Below, piece by piece: positions 9,668 through 17,992 of a stretch of DNA of 43,122 nt. The notes below the pieces were generated by a model. That model had not been told where the DNA came from. It saw nothing but the letters and a program-made list of their open reading frames with translations, and searched no databases. The translations under genes and the position numbers were made by a program. The number at the start of each line of letters is the position of its first letter. Position 1 is the first letter of the stretch. The DNA is from Ascidiaceihabitans sp. (GTDB lineage Bacteria; Pseudomonadota; Alphaproteobacteria; Rhodobacterales; Rhodobacteraceae): NCBI GenBank assembly GCA_028248455.1, contig JAOKHV010000014.1, forward strand, positions 1 through 43,122, in the 5' to 3' direction.

Positions 9668-10015
9668 CTATTCCCCAATCGCTTCTGGGAAACTGGCCCG
9701 TGCAATATTCACGTCGATCAACAACAATGCGTCATAGTCTTCAGGATCAAAGGTATCGCCAGCTGGAATGACTTCACGACCGAACAACCACGACAAGCGA
9801 CCGGCATCTAGATTGCCACGCTCAAACGGATGTTCACCGAACTGTTCCCACAACGCTTCCATGAAACCCGCATCCGCACGACGGTCAGCCGGTTTGCGAT
9901 CATTCTTGCGTTCGCGTCGCGCCAATGGTGTCGCCCCTTTGGGATTGGCGCGACGTAATGTGAATTGGAAATCTGTGCCCCGAAGTCTGCCAGGGAAACC
10001 GCGATGTTTCAGCAT
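9668..10015 (-). CDS. conserved hypothetical protein (115 aa) of the propionyl-CoA locus
   Basis: A 115-aa protein I cannot assign to a named family. It starts MLKHRGFPGRLRGTDFQF, has a very basic stretch (RRERKNDRKPADRR, near residues 33-46), then an acidic second half with DPEDYDALLLIDVNIA. No signal peptide or membrane helix is visible, so it is probably cytoplasmic. The ATG is preceded by AGGGGGG about 7 bases upstream, a plausible ribosome site. It follows the 43-aa lipoprotein gene and precedes the operon terminator, making it the last gene of the pccB transcript. Position is the only clue to function. Confidence 0.65.
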   Translation of the reverse strand: MLKHRGFPGRLRGTDFQFTLRRANPKGATPLARRERKNDRKPADRRADAGFMEALWEQFGEHPFERGNLDAGRLSWLFGREVIPAGDTFDPEDYDALLLIDVNIARASFPEAIGE

Positions 10016-10059
10016 GATGATGCCCCCCCTACCATTTGGCCATCGGTTAGGGGTGTGGT

Positions 10060-10085
10060 CGGGGTGGGCGAAAACGCCCGCCCCG
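10060..10085. other. GC-rich stem-loop between the lipoprotein and 115-aa genes
   Basis: CGGGGTGGGCG and CGCCCGCCCCG pair over an AAAA loop: 11 pairs with one G-U on the plus strand, and a C-A mismatch on the minus strand. There is no T-run on the coding (minus) strand. It may be an intercistronic processing or stability element that lowers expression of the last gene; a true terminator is less likely. Confidence 0.45.
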
Positions 10086-10093
10086 TAAGTGTA

Positions 10094-10225
10094 TTACTTG
10101 TATTTGCCTGTGTGCACTGGCTCAACCGAAATTGGGGATGGGTCAATGACCTGCTGCTCGCGCGCACAGGCAGCAACGACAGCGATAAAGCCGAATGTTG
10201 CCAATAGTTTGATGCTCTTTGACAC
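10094..10225 (-). CDS. small lipoprotein (43 aa)
   Basis: A short gene starting with GTG at 10225, preceded by GGAG at the right spacing. The translation begins (Met)SKSIKLLATFGFIAVVAACA: a short basic N-terminus, a hydrophobic stretch and a lipobox AAC, so it should be lipidated at Cys21. The mature part is only about 23 residues, rich in Pro, Val and Gln, ending TGKYK. It would be anchored to a membrane on the periplasmic side. Small lipoproteins of this kind are common in roseobacters but have no established role. It lies in the pccB operon, after the DUF6497 gene. Confidence 0.75.
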   Translation of the reverse strand: MSKSIKLLATFGFIAVVAACAREQQVIDPSPISVEPVHTGKYK

Positions 10226-10439
10226 CTAAGTCTCCTGTCACTTTTAAATTGGTGCTTTAACACGGAATGTGTCGACGCACCGTTACTTGAGGTAAGGGGT
10301 TCTTGGGAAATCCCTGCAGGGAACATAGTGGAATCCTTGTTTAAAATATATCCGCTCAGTTCTAATCGGCGGAGTTGTGACTCGAAAGCCTCATAACGGA
10401 CTTTGGGCAATACCTGTGTCGCAACATCTTGTGGTTGCA
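10226..10439. other. 214-bp stretch within the pccB operon without a convincing gene
   Basis: An ATG at 10441 overlaps the stop of the DUF6497 gene (TGATG) and opens about 70 protein-like codons (QPQDVATQVLPKVRYEAFES and so on). This frame then runs right through the lipoprotein gene in another phase, so it is either a short coupled gene that has lost its stop or a chance frame. The stretch also contains the 12-bp palindrome TCCCTGCAGGGA (10311-10322). I do not call a gene. Confidence 0.4.
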
Positions 10440-10847
10440 TCAAAAAGCCCCCCAGATACAGATTTCATTTTGGGCACTAAATGCCTCGAACAACTGAGCC
10501 GCATCAGGGTTCGTTTCACCAAATTCAGTTTTTTGATCCGCCATTGAGACGACAACCAAATCACTTTTCAGATCATATTCAGCGATATAGGGCACAGCAA
10601 CAGCAGCGCACAGATGTTCGATATCTTTGGCAGCGTCATCATGACTGACTTTACCCTTATCCGCTGGGATTGACGGCGCAACAAAACGAAAGCGCAGCCA
10701 GTTCTCACCGTTAACCATATCGACCAGCACTTCGTGCAGCGTGACTGACTGACTTGATGGCACCTCTTGCACAGTTGCATAGAGCGGAAAGCTGTAAACG
10801 AATGTGACAGCAATCGCACCGACGCAATACAGACGTAATACCGACAT
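10440..10847 (-). CDS. DUF6497-like secreted protein
   Basis: A 135-aa protein with an N-terminal signal sequence (LRLYCVGAIAVTFVYSFPLYA), so probably periplasmic. The mature part contains LVDMVNGENWLRFRFVAPSI, then AAKDIEHLCAAVAVPYI, LVVVSMADQKTEFGETNPDA, and ends FSAQNEICIWGAF. This matches my recollection of the roseobacter family DUF6497, which is found next to propionyl-CoA carboxylase genes. Two Cys residues (in EHLCAAV and NEICIWG) could form a disulfide in the periplasm. Its ATG overlaps the stop of the upstream 110-aa gene (TAATG), so the two are translationally coupled. The function is unknown. Confidence 0.75.
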   Translation of the reverse strand: MSVLRLYCVGAIAVTFVYSFPLYATVQEVPSSQSVTLHEVLVDMVNGENWLRFRFVAPSIPADKGKVSHDDAAKDIEHLCAAVAVPYIAEYDLKSDLVVVSMADQKTEFGETNPDAAQLFEAFSAQNEICIWGAF

Positions 10848-11179
10848 TATACAGCACCCTTAAATCGTCGATATCCTGCGCATTTCAACCAGCGCGCACG
10901 ATTTTTAGGATTTTCCAAAACCGACTGAATATCAGCTTCAAGCGTTGAAGCTACATTTCCCATCACACGACCACCCGCCTCAATGTTTAAAGCACCATTA
11001 ACGGGCGTTACCCGAACAACAGGCGAAAAACCCCGCAACCCCTGTAGCGTACGCCACATATCTTGGCGCACTTGCATCGCGATACGCACAGCATTGCCAC
11101 CCGCCAACTGCGTATTTGCAGAGACATCAAAACGAGCCGGAAGCTGACGTGATACCGTTACCTGCCCCTCATCTTTCAT
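10847..11179 (-). CDS. conserved hypothetical protein (110 aa) next to pccB
   Basis: A 110-aa protein of a type I have seen beside pccB in roseobacters but cannot name. It contains AVRIAMQVRQDMWRTLQGLR, GFSPVVRVTPVNGALNIEAG and a C-terminal NPKNRARWLKCAGYRRF. No signal peptide or membrane helix is visible. A start at 11200 is also open, but the ATG at 11179 follows AAGGG and agrees better with relatives, which begin just before a VTV segment. It lies about 25 bases after the pccB stop and overlaps the DUF6497 start, so all three should share an mRNA. A cytoplasmic helper of the carboxylase is one guess from position only. Confidence 0.7.
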   Translation of the reverse strand: MKDEGQVTVSRQLPARFDVSANTQLAGGNAVRIAMQVRQDMWRTLQGLRGFSPVVRVTPVNGALNIEAGGRVMGNVASTLEADIQSVLENPKNRARWLKCAGYRRFKGAV

Positions 11180-11203
11180 GATATGCCAGCCCTTTATCAT
11201 CGA

Positions 11204-12736
11204 TCAGAGCGGGATATTATCGTGTTTTTTCCACGGATTCTTCTGTGACTTGCCGCGAAGCGATGCAAACGCACGGCTGACGCGTTTGCGTGTTGAGCGC
11301 GGTTGAATAACTTCATCGATGAAGCCACGTTCAGCCGCCACAAATGGGTTAGCAAAACGTTCTTCATACTCAGTGGCATGCGCCGCAATTTTGTCTGGGT
11401 CACCAAGATCAGCGCGGTGAATAATCTCAGTCGCTCCCTTGGCACCCATCACTGCGATTTCCGCCGTTGGCCACGCATAGTTAAAGTCGCCACGCAGGTG
11501 TTTGGATGACATTACATCATAGGCCCCGCCGTAAGCTTTACGTGTAATAACAGTGACTTTAGGCACTGTTGCTTCACCGTAAGCGAACAACAACTTAGCA
11601 CCGTGCTTAATCACACCACCGTATTCTTGGCTGGTGCCAGGCAAGAAGCCCGGGACGTCTACGAGTGTAAGGATTGGGATCTCAAAAGCATCGCAGAAAC
11701 GTACAAAACGCGCCGCTTTGCGTGAACTATCGATATCCAAGCAACCTGCCAAAATCATCGGTTGGTTGGCGACAACGCCGACTGTACTGCCTTCTAGACG
11801 AATGAAACCGGTCAGGATATTCTTAGCAAAATCCTCCTGAATTTCGTAAAAATCCCCCTCATCGGCGAGCTTATGAATAAGCTCTTTCATGTCGTAGGGT
11901 GTATTCGCGTTCTCGGGGATCAACGTATCGAGGGACAACTCAACACGGCCTGGTTCATCAAAAAATGGGCGAACCGGTGGCTTCTCACGGTTCGACAACG
12001 GTAGGAAATCGACGAGGCGGCGCACTTCAGCCAACGCCTCGATATCATTCTCAAACGCACCATCGGCGACGGATGACTTTTTGGTATGGGTCGATGCACC
12101 GCCCAACTCCTCAGCCGTGACAACTTCGTTAGTGACTGTTTTAACAACGTCCGGTCCCGTTACGAACATATAAGACGTGTCTTTTACCATGAAGATAAAA
12201 TCTGTCATCGCAGGCGAATACACAGCACCCCCAGCACAAGGTCCCATGATCAAACTGATTTGCGGAACGACGCCTGAGGCCAAGACATTGCGTTGAAACA
12301 CTTCGGCATAGCCCGCAAGCGACGCAACACCTTCTTGGATTCGCGCACCGCCAGAGTCGTTGATGCCAATGATGGGTGCACCATTCTGGATTGCCATATC
12401 TTGGATCTTGCAGATTTTCTGAGCGTGGGTTTCAGACAATGAACCGCCAAATACTGTGAAATCCTGGGAGAAGACATAGATCATACGGCCATTGATTGTG
12501 CCCCACCCCGTAACAACACCATCACCCGCAGGCTTTTGATTTTCCATGCCAAAATCAGTGCAACGATGGCTGACGAACATATCGAACTCTTCAAACGACC
12601 CCTCGTCCAACAGTAAATCGATGCGCTCGCGCGCTGTTAGCTTGCCACGTCCATGCTGTGCATCGATACGTTTCTGACCGCCACCAAGGCGCGCAGCCTC
12701 ACGACGATCATTCAGCTCTGTAAGGATATCTTTCAT
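11204..12736 (-). CDS. pccB: propionyl-CoA carboxylase beta subunit
   Basis: A 510-aa carboxyltransferase subunit that moves the carboxyl group from biotin on PccA to propionyl-CoA, giving methylmalonyl-CoA. It has the two crotonase-like halves typical of the family. The N-terminal half contains [39 protein letters not shown] and [16 protein letters not shown], with the oxyanion-hole glycines. The C-terminal half contains [20 protein letters not shown] and [17 protein letters not shown]. Length and start match the family. It is first in a minus-strand operon with three small genes, and the promoter lies in the 180-bp gap shared with the divergent exporter, where PccR-like operators are found. 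Confidence 0.96.
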   Translation of the reverse strand: MKDILTELNDRREAARLGGGQKRIDAQHGRGKLTARERIDLLLDEGSFEEFDMFVSHRCTDFGMENQKPAGDGVVTGWGTINGRMIYVFSQDFTVFGGSLSETHAQKICKIQDMAIQNGAPIIGINDSGGARIQEGVASLAGYAEVFQRNVLASGVVPQISLIMGPCAGGAVYSPAMTDFIFMVKDTSYMFVTGPDVVKTVTNEVVTAEELGGASTHTKKSSVADGAFENDIEALAEVRRLVDFLPLSNREKPPVRPFFDEPGRVELSLDTLIPENANTPYDMKELIHKLADEGDFYEIQEDFAKNILTGFIRLEGSTVGVVANQPMILAGCLDIDSSRKAARFVRFCDAFEIPILTLVDVPGFLPGTSQEYGGVIKHGAKLLFAYGEATVPKVTVITRKAYGGAYDVMSSKHLRGDFNYAWPTAEIAVMGAKGATEIIHRADLGDPDKIAAHATEYEERFANPFVAAERGFIDEVIQPRSTRKRVSRAFASLRGKSQKNPWKKHDNIPL

Positions 12737-12805
12737 CTTCAGCCCCGCTTGCGAATTTCCACTAGTGTATCAAGGCTTACACTCAGACCAAAGAGACATT
12801 CGGAA

Positions 12806-12855
12806 TATTTGCAAATAGTATTCAGATCAATTTCTGCAAACTGCAAAATTGCAAA
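12806..12855. promoter_or_regulatory. PccR-like operator cluster between pccB and the MFS gene
   Basis: A 12-bp palindrome TATTTGCAAATA (12806-12817) is followed by TGCAAACTGCAAAATTGCAAA (12835-12855), where GCAAA repeats at 7- and 8-bp steps. The same elements, a TTTGCAAA palindrome plus a TGCAAA-N2-GCAAA pair at 8-bp spacing, lie in front of the pccR gene. TTTGCAAA pairs are, as I recall, the reported target of R. sphaeroides PccR. The cluster is 70-119 bp upstream of pccB and about 60 bp upstream of the exporter. Confidence 0.75.
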
Positions 12856-12916
12856 ACGAACGCCGATTATCATGCCCCTGCTAGACATCACTTAACAAGC
12901 TGCATACCTCTTTCAT

Positions 12917-14134
12917 ATGGAAAATAAACCCACGATCCGCTTTATGGATCGCAAAACTCCGCCGCATATATTCACGTTGATCGTTCTGGCAGGCATGTCA
13001 GCAATAGTCATGAACATGTTTTTGCCAAGCCTCCCACAAATGGCGCAATATTTTGGTGTTTCAAATGGGGTTATAGCGCTGTCAGTGCCTTTGTTTCTGA
13101 TTGTAAGTGCTGTTTTACAAATCTTTATCGGCCCGGTTTCCGATCGTTTTGGTCGCCGCCCAGTCATACTAAGCGGAATCGCAGTTTTCCTTCTAGCAAC
13201 TATTGGCTGCATATATTCGCCCAGTATCAGCATGTTTCTATTCTTTCGCATGGTTCAGGCCGCCATTGCTGTTTGCATGGTTTTAAGCCGAGCAATCATT
13301 CGCGACTCATTCGACCAAGAACAATCCGCCTCAATGCTTGCTTATGTCACAATGGGTATGGCCATTGTTCCCATGATCAGTCCCGCAATCGGCGGCATCT
13401 TAGACGAATTCTTTGGCTGGCATGCAATCTTCTGGGCATTCCTGGTAATCGGTGCAGCCCTATTTGCACTTGTTTGGCGCGACCTTGGCGAAACCGCCAA
13501 ACCATCAGGATTGACCCTGTCAGAGCAATTCAGAGAATACCCAGAGCTGCTCAAATCCAAACGCTTCTGGGGATACTGCCTTGCCTCTGCTTTCAGCTCA
13601 GGTGCTTTCTTCGCCTACCTAGGAGGAGGACCCTTTGTTGGTTCAGACGTATTCGGCTTGTCACCCAAATGGGTTGGTATCTTCTTTGGCGCTCCTGCCG
13701 TCGGGTATTTCGTCGGCAACTGGTACACGGGCCGTAACGCCAGACGTTTGGGTGTAAACAAACTGATCCTGTGGGGTGCAATCGCAGTGACCGCTGGCAC
13801 CGTATTGATGCTGATATTGTTCCTGGTTGGCCTTGGCTCTGCCGTGACTTTCTTTGGCCTTATGACCTTCGTTGGTCTTGGCAACGGGATGGTGATCCCA
13901 AACGCAACAGCAGGCATGCTATCGGTACGCCCACATCTCGCAGGTACAGCATCAGGCTTAGGCGGAGCGATCATGATTGGTGGCGGCGCAGGCCTTGCAT
14001 CCCTAGCAGTGTTCTTGCTCAAACCCGAAACAGGTGCCTACCCACTGATTCTGATCATGATGTTTACGTCTATCTCTGCAGTTCTTGCGATCCTATCAGT
14101 GTATCGTCGTGAAGCACGCCTCGCGAAGGACTAA
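12917..14134 (+). CDS. Bcr/CflA-type multidrug efflux MFS transporter
   Basis: A 405-aa inner-membrane protein with 12 hydrophobic segments, of full length for the Bcr/CflA branch of the major facilitator superfamily. The first loop carries motif A (GPVSDRFGRRPVI, near residues 75-87). FRMVQAAIAVCMVLSRAIIRD near 114-134 and a MISPAIGGIL segment match the drug:H+ antiporter-1 group. It should export a small hydrophobic compound in exchange for protons; the substrate is not known. It lies divergent from pccB and directly upstream of pccR, between two PccR-like operator clusters, so it may be co-regulated with propionyl-CoA genes. The ribosome site before the ATG at 12917 is weak. Confidence 0.85.
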   Translation: MENKPTIRFMDRKTPPHIFTLIVLAGMSAIVMNMFLPSLPQMAQYFGVSNGVIALSVPLFLIVSAVLQIFIGPVSDRFGRRPVILSGIAVFLLATIGCIYSPSISMFLFFRMVQAAIAVCMVLSRAIIRDSFDQEQSASMLAYVTMGMAIVPMISPAIGGILDEFFGWHAIFWAFLVIGAALFALVWRDLGETAKPSGLTLSEQFREYPELLKSKRFWGYCLASAFSSGAFFAYLGGGPFVGSDVFGLSPKWVGIFFGAPAVGYFVGNWYTGRNARRLGVNKLILWGAIAVTAGTVLMLILFLVGLGSAVTFFGLMTFVGLGNGMVIPNATAGMLSVRPHLAGTASGLGGAIMIGGGAGLASLAVFLLKPETGAYPLILIMMFTSISAVLAILSVYRREARLAKD

Positions 14135-14159
14135 ACCTCAGGGTGCCTTGCGCATCTCA

Positions 14160-14198
14160 CTTTGCAAAGCTACGATTAAATAAGTGCAAAGTTGCAAA
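14160..14198. promoter_or_regulatory. PccR-like operators in front of pccR
   Basis: CTTTGCAAAG (palindrome, 14160-14169) is followed by TGCAAAGTTGCAAA (14185-14198). The second element runs into the AAAGG ribosome site of pccR. The arrangement repeats that at 12806-12855, with the palindrome-to-pair distance about 10 bp (one helical turn) shorter. This placement suggests autoregulation by PccR. Confidence 0.7.
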
Positions 14199-14207
14199 GG
14201 TACTCGT

Positions 14208-15608
14208 ATGGCGACCCAAAAAATCTACGCAGGCGCAAAACTACGCGAACTGCGCACGCGCATTGGCCTGACGCAAAAAGACTTTGCCGCCAAGTTGGGC
14301 GTATCGCTTCCCTACCTAAATCAAATGGAAAACAACAACCGCCCCGTCAGCACCTCTGTCGTGGTGGCACTCGCACGTGAGTTTGGCCTTGATGTAACCG
14401 AACTCAGCATCGGTGACAGCGAACGGTTAGTCAGCGACTTAAAGGAAGCACTGTCAGATCCCGTTTTCACCGCAGACATGCCACCAATCGCTGATCTACG
14501 CCTTGCGGCATCCAACGCTCCAACCTTTGCCCGCGCATTTATTCAGCTCCACCAAAGCTATCGACAAACCCACGAACGACTTGCCTCCCTTGATGAAGCA
14601 CTGGGCCGCGAAGATGCACGCACCCGTCCCAGCCCATGGGAAGAGGTCCGCGATTTCTTTCATTATTGCGACAACTACATCGACTCCGTGGACCGTGTGG
14701 CCGAACATTTCTCTAACTCGCTTGAAGGTGCCGTTGACGTGCGCGCGGCCGCTGTTGCAACCCTACAAAAAGTTGGTGTGAAGGTTGAATTCACCAATGA
14801 TGACAGAGTTCGCAGCTACGATCCCAGAAACAAGGTTTTGCGCATTTCCAACCGCAGCGTCACAGAAACACAGACCTTCCAAATCTTGCTACAGGTCGCG
14901 TTGATCCGCCAAAATGCATTGCTCGAGGCCACCCTTGATCTAGCCCGCTTCCAAACGTCAGAGGCCCGTGGCATCGCTAAGATCGGTCTTGCCAACTACT
15001 TTGCCGGCGCAGCCCTTATGCCCTACACACAATTCCTGACTGCGGCGAATGAATGCAGGCATGACGTTGAGCTTTTAGCGGGCCAATTCGGAGCCTCAAT
15101 CGAACAGGTTGCACACCGCCTTTCGACCCTGCAACGCCCGGGCTCCAAAGGCATTCCATTCTTCTTTGTGCGCGTTGATCAGGCTGGAACGATCACAAAA
15201 CGCCACTCTGCAACACGCCTACAATTTGCACGCTTCGGCGGCGCATGTCCGCTGTGGAACGTTCACCGCGCTTTCGAATTGCCTGCTCAATTCTTACGAC
15301 AATTGGCTGAAACTCCAGACGGCGCACGCTATGTCAGTCTGGCACGCGACATTTCAAAGCCCGCTGGACGATACGGCGCACCTGTTCGCCGCTTTGCGAT
15401 CGCTTTGGGATGTGAGGTCGAGCACGCGGGCTCACTGGTCTATGCAGATGGCATGGACCTTAGCCGCGCTGACGCATTTGAACCAATCGGAATTTCATGC
15501 CGAATATGCGAACGTAAAACATGCCATCAACGCTCTGTGCCCCCACTAGAGCGCAAATTGCTCGTGGATACAGACACGCGCGATGTTCTCCCCTACGGCG
15601 TCGACTAA
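14208..15608 (+). CDS. pccR: short-chain acyl-CoA regulator, XRE type (PccR/ScfR family)
   Basis: A 466-aa regulator. Residues about 7-65 form an XRE helix-turn-helix (LRELRTRIGLTQKDFAAKLG, then SLPYLNQMENNNRPVS). The middle (about 160-290) is an IrrE/ImmA-like domain without a full HExxH. The C-terminal part has the ScfR features HRAFELPAQFLRQLAETPDG and a cysteine cluster GISCRICERKTCHQRSVPP. In Rhodobacter sphaeroides PccR of this family senses propionyl-CoA and activates pccB; by analogy it should control the pcc/mcm genes here. A longer frame starts at a GTG at 14184, but that GTG lies inside the operator, and the ATG at 14208 has AAAGG at good spacing. The stop overlaps that of the convergent nuclease gene. 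Confidence 0.88.
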   Translation: MATQKIYAGAKLRELRTRIGLTQKDFAAKLGVSLPYLNQMENNNRPVSTSVVVALAREFGLDVTELSIGDSERLVSDLKEALSDPVFTADMPPIADLRLAASNAPTFARAFIQLHQSYRQTHERLASLDEALGREDARTRPSPWEEVRDFFHYCDNYIDSVDRVAEHFSNSLEGAVDVRAAAVATLQKVGVKVEFTNDDRVRSYDPRNKVLRISNRSVTETQTFQILLQVALIRQNALLEATLDLARFQTSEARGIAKIGLANYFAGAALMPYTQFLTAANECRHDVELLAGQFGASIEQVAHRLSTLQRPGSKGIPFFFVRVDQAGTITKRHSATRLQFARFGGACPLWNVHRAFELPAQFLRQLAETPDGARYVSLARDISKPAGRYGAPVRRFAIALGCEVEHAGSLVYADGMDLSRADAFEPIGISCRICERKTCHQRSVPPLERKLLVDTDTRDVLPYGVD

Positions 15609-16258
15609 CGCCGTGCCCTGCGCCAACCGGCTTTAACCGCCTCATCCGCGCTACAGAACCACCGCTCGCCCTTATTGGTGTTAATACCTGTCTGTTCATA
15701 AAATCGTTGCCCAGCAACGTGGTAAATCCGCTTCCCACTTGAGGAAATCTTGCCCTTGATCGCACAATTACGGTCCGGCGGGATGCGCCCTTTTGCAAGT
15801 GTCTTGCGATATTGTGCAGGGTCTTGGACGCGGCTGCTGTGTAACCCGCGATCATTCACTGCAGCCCCTTTTTCATCCAGATCATAAGCCATCGAATACT
15901 TACGATAAGCAAAGGCCAATCCGTCTGAGACCAGGGCACACCCAATGTCTTCTCCGTTGACAAAACAGGGCGCGACGGCCCGCCCATATTTGTCCGTATC
16001 AACACGTTTACAGGTTGCCCTTTGTCCCTGAAGACGGACACGGACCTGTTGATTAACCCATTCTCCACAGGCCCAATTTAGGTTCTGTTCAGATTGGCAG
16101 GTTTGCGCTTTCTCCGGTGCGTCGGTCCCATGGATACACCCGCGGACATCGTCAACGTCGATGGTATCAGCATCAATGACGTTCACACGGCCTGAAAAGT
16201 CGGCAAGTGAGAGCGAGGGAACAACCATGAAAACGAACAACGCGCAAAATCTTAACAT
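15605..16258 (-). CDS. secreted SNase-like (thermonuclease family) protein, probably catalytically altered
   Basis: A 217-aa protein with a signal peptide (FCALFVFMVVPSLSLA), so exported. Residues about 20-150 are a staphylococcal-nuclease-like OB fold: GRVNVIDADTIDV, IHGTDAPEKAQTC, DTDKYGRAVAPC, DGLAFAYRKYS. The tail (GKISSSGKRIYHVAGQRFYE, then GERWFCSADEA) is the extra C-terminal module seen in roseobacter homologues. In this family an Arg normally stands five residues before the Asp of DAPE (Arg35 of the S. aureus enzyme). Here that position is Cys (codon TGT, one C-to-T step from CGT). The Glu of DAPE and the Arg of YGR remain. Nuclease activity is therefore doubtful. The gene overlaps the end of pccR by 4 bases in convergent orientation. 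Confidence 0.75.
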   Translation of the reverse strand: MLRFCALFVFMVVPSLSLADFSGRVNVIDADTIDVDDVRGCIHGTDAPEKAQTCQSEQNLNWACGEWVNQQVRVRLQGQRATCKRVDTDKYGRAVAPCFVNGEDIGCALVSDGLAFAYRKYSMAYDLDEKGAAVNDRGLHSSRVQDPAQYRKTLAKGRIPPDRNCAIKGKISSSGKRIYHVAGQRFYEQTGINTNKGERWFCSADEAVKAGWRRARR

Positions 16259-16333
16259 AGGTTAAGAAATGCGGGTTGCCGTTCATCAATTCAAACGGAT
16301 TAGGTAATAAAGGTTACCAAAGTGTTAACGCAC

Positions 16334-17992
16334 TTACCGCTGTTCAGTTTCCCAATTCGGGTGCAGCCACGGCTCATCATTCGAACGCGCCAGCGGATCA
16401 AGGCCCAAAATGTGATCCGACATTTTTTCGCCGACCATAAGTGATGGGCCATTCAAGTTGCCGTTGGTAATGCGCGGGAAAATGCTGCTGTCCGCAACAC
16501 GCAATCCCTCAACGCCAATAACTTGGCCTGTGGGATCGACAACCGCATTTGGATCATCCCGCCGCCCCATACGACAAGTGCCACAAGGATGGTATGCGCT
16601 TTCCACATGCTCCGAAATGAACGCGTTCAGCTCTTCATCAGTTTGAACATCTGCGCCCGGTTGTATTTCACCCTTCACGAACGGCTTAAACGCGTCTTGG
16701 GCAAATATCTCGCGCGTGAGGCGGATGCACCTTCGGAAGTCCTCCCAATCAGACGGGTCAGACATATAGTTGAACAGGATTTTTGGATCATCCGCAGGAT
16801 CGTTTGACCGCAACGTGACCACACCACGTGATACCGAACGCATAGGGCCAGTGTGGGCCTGAAACCCATGCCCTTCTGCTGTAGCTTGGCCATCATAGCG
16901 CACCGCAATGGGTAGGAAGTGATACTGAATATCTGGGTAGTCGACACCAGGTTTTGACCGAATAAACGCACAGCTTTCGAACTGATTTGAAGCGCCAAGG
17001 CCTGTCTTAAAGAAAAGCCATTGTGCGCCGATCAACGCCTTGGAAAATATGTTCCAGTGCTTGTACAAAGTGATAGGTTTGCTGGCCGACATCTGCATGT
17101 ACAGCTCAAGGTGATCTTGCAGATTTTGCCCAACGCCTGGGCGATCAGCCACCACTTCGATACCGTTGTCCTTAAGGTGATCAGCAGGACCAATGCCAGA
17201 TAACATCAGAATTTTGGGCGAGTTGATGGCAGAGGCCGCAATGATAACTTCGCGGTTTGCGGTGACCGTCTTTCCGCCCGAAAGGGCAACACCCGTCGCG
17301 CGGCCATCTTCAATAATCACCTTTTCAACCAAGCCATTCATGAGGTTACAATTGTCGTGCTCTAGCGCAGGACGCAGGTATGCATTGGCAGCGGACCAAC
17401 GACGCCCCTTGTAAACCGTCTGCTCCATCGGGCCAAAGCCCTCTTGTTTCTCACCGTTATAATCAGACGTCGCCTCATAGCCTGCTTGCTTGCCTGCCTC
17501 GACAAAAGCCTTGAACAAGGGGTTCTTACGTGGCCCCCGCGTCACATACATAGGGCCGTTTTTGCCACGCCATTCAGGATCGCCGCCGTGACCATTATCG
17601 TCCCACGTTTCCATGCGTTTGTAGTATGGTAGCACATCTGCATAAGACCAACCATCAGCACCACTTTCGGCCCAATGATCAAAGTCCTTGGCGTGCCCAC
17701 GCACGTATACCATCCCGTTGATCGATGATGATCCACCGATGACCTTACCCCTTGGGCACGCCAAACGGCGACCTTCCAAATGTGACTCGGGCTCGGACTC
17801 ATACCCCCAATCATACATCTTCATGTTCATCGGGTATGACAGCGCAGCAGGCATTTGGATCAACGGTCCTATATCTGTCCCGCCATGTTCAATGACCAAA
17901 ACGGACTCTCCCGCCTCCGCCAATCGATAGGCCATCGCGCAACCCGCACTCCCGGCCCCGACGATGACGTAATCAGCTTGCATTTCAGCCAT
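16334..17992 (-). CDS. betA: choline dehydrogenase
   Basis: A 552-aa FAD enzyme of the GMC oxidoreductase family that oxidises choline to betaine aldehyde, normally associated with the inner membrane. The FAD-binding motif is at the N-terminus ([16 protein letters not shown]). GMC signature 1 follows at about residue 83 ([20 protein letters not shown]), and the second signature ([18 protein letters not shown]) near 252-269. The active-site His region HPCGTCRMG is near residue 468. Length matches BetA. It is last in the betICBA operon; its ATG overlaps the betB stop (TGATG). Confidence 0.96.
   Translation of the reverse strand: MAEMQADYVIVGAGSAGCAMAYRLAEAGESVLVIEHGGTDIGPLIQMPAALSYPMNMKMYDWGYESEPESHLEGRRLACPRGKVIGGSSSINGMVYVRGHAKDFDHWAESGADGWSYADVLPYYKRMETWDDNGHGGDPEWRGKNGPMYVTRGPRKNPLFKAFVEAGKQAGYEATSDYNGEKQEGFGPMEQTVYKGRRWSAANAYLRPALEHDNCNLMNGLVEKVIIEDGRATGVALSGGKTVTANREVIIAASAINSPKILMLSGIGPADHLKDNGIEVVADRPGVGQNLQDHLELYMQMSASKPITLYKHWNIFSKALIGAQWLFFKTGLGASNQFESCAFIRSKPGVDYPDIQYHFLPIAVRYDGQATAEGHGFQAHTGPMRSVSRGVVTLRSNDPADDPKILFNYMSDPSDWEDFRRCIRLTREIFAQDAFKPFVKGEIQPGADVQTDEELNAFISEHVESAYHPCGTCRMGRRDDPNAVVDPTGQVIGVEGLRVADSSIFPRITNGNLNGPSLMVGEKMSDHILGLDPLARSNDEPWLHPNWETEQR

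Noticed and set aside
10009-10443. Open frame of 144 codons coupled to the DUF6497 stop
   Set aside because: It runs through the well-supported 43-aa lipoprotein gene in another phase; only its first part looks protein-like, so I describe the stretch without calling a gene.
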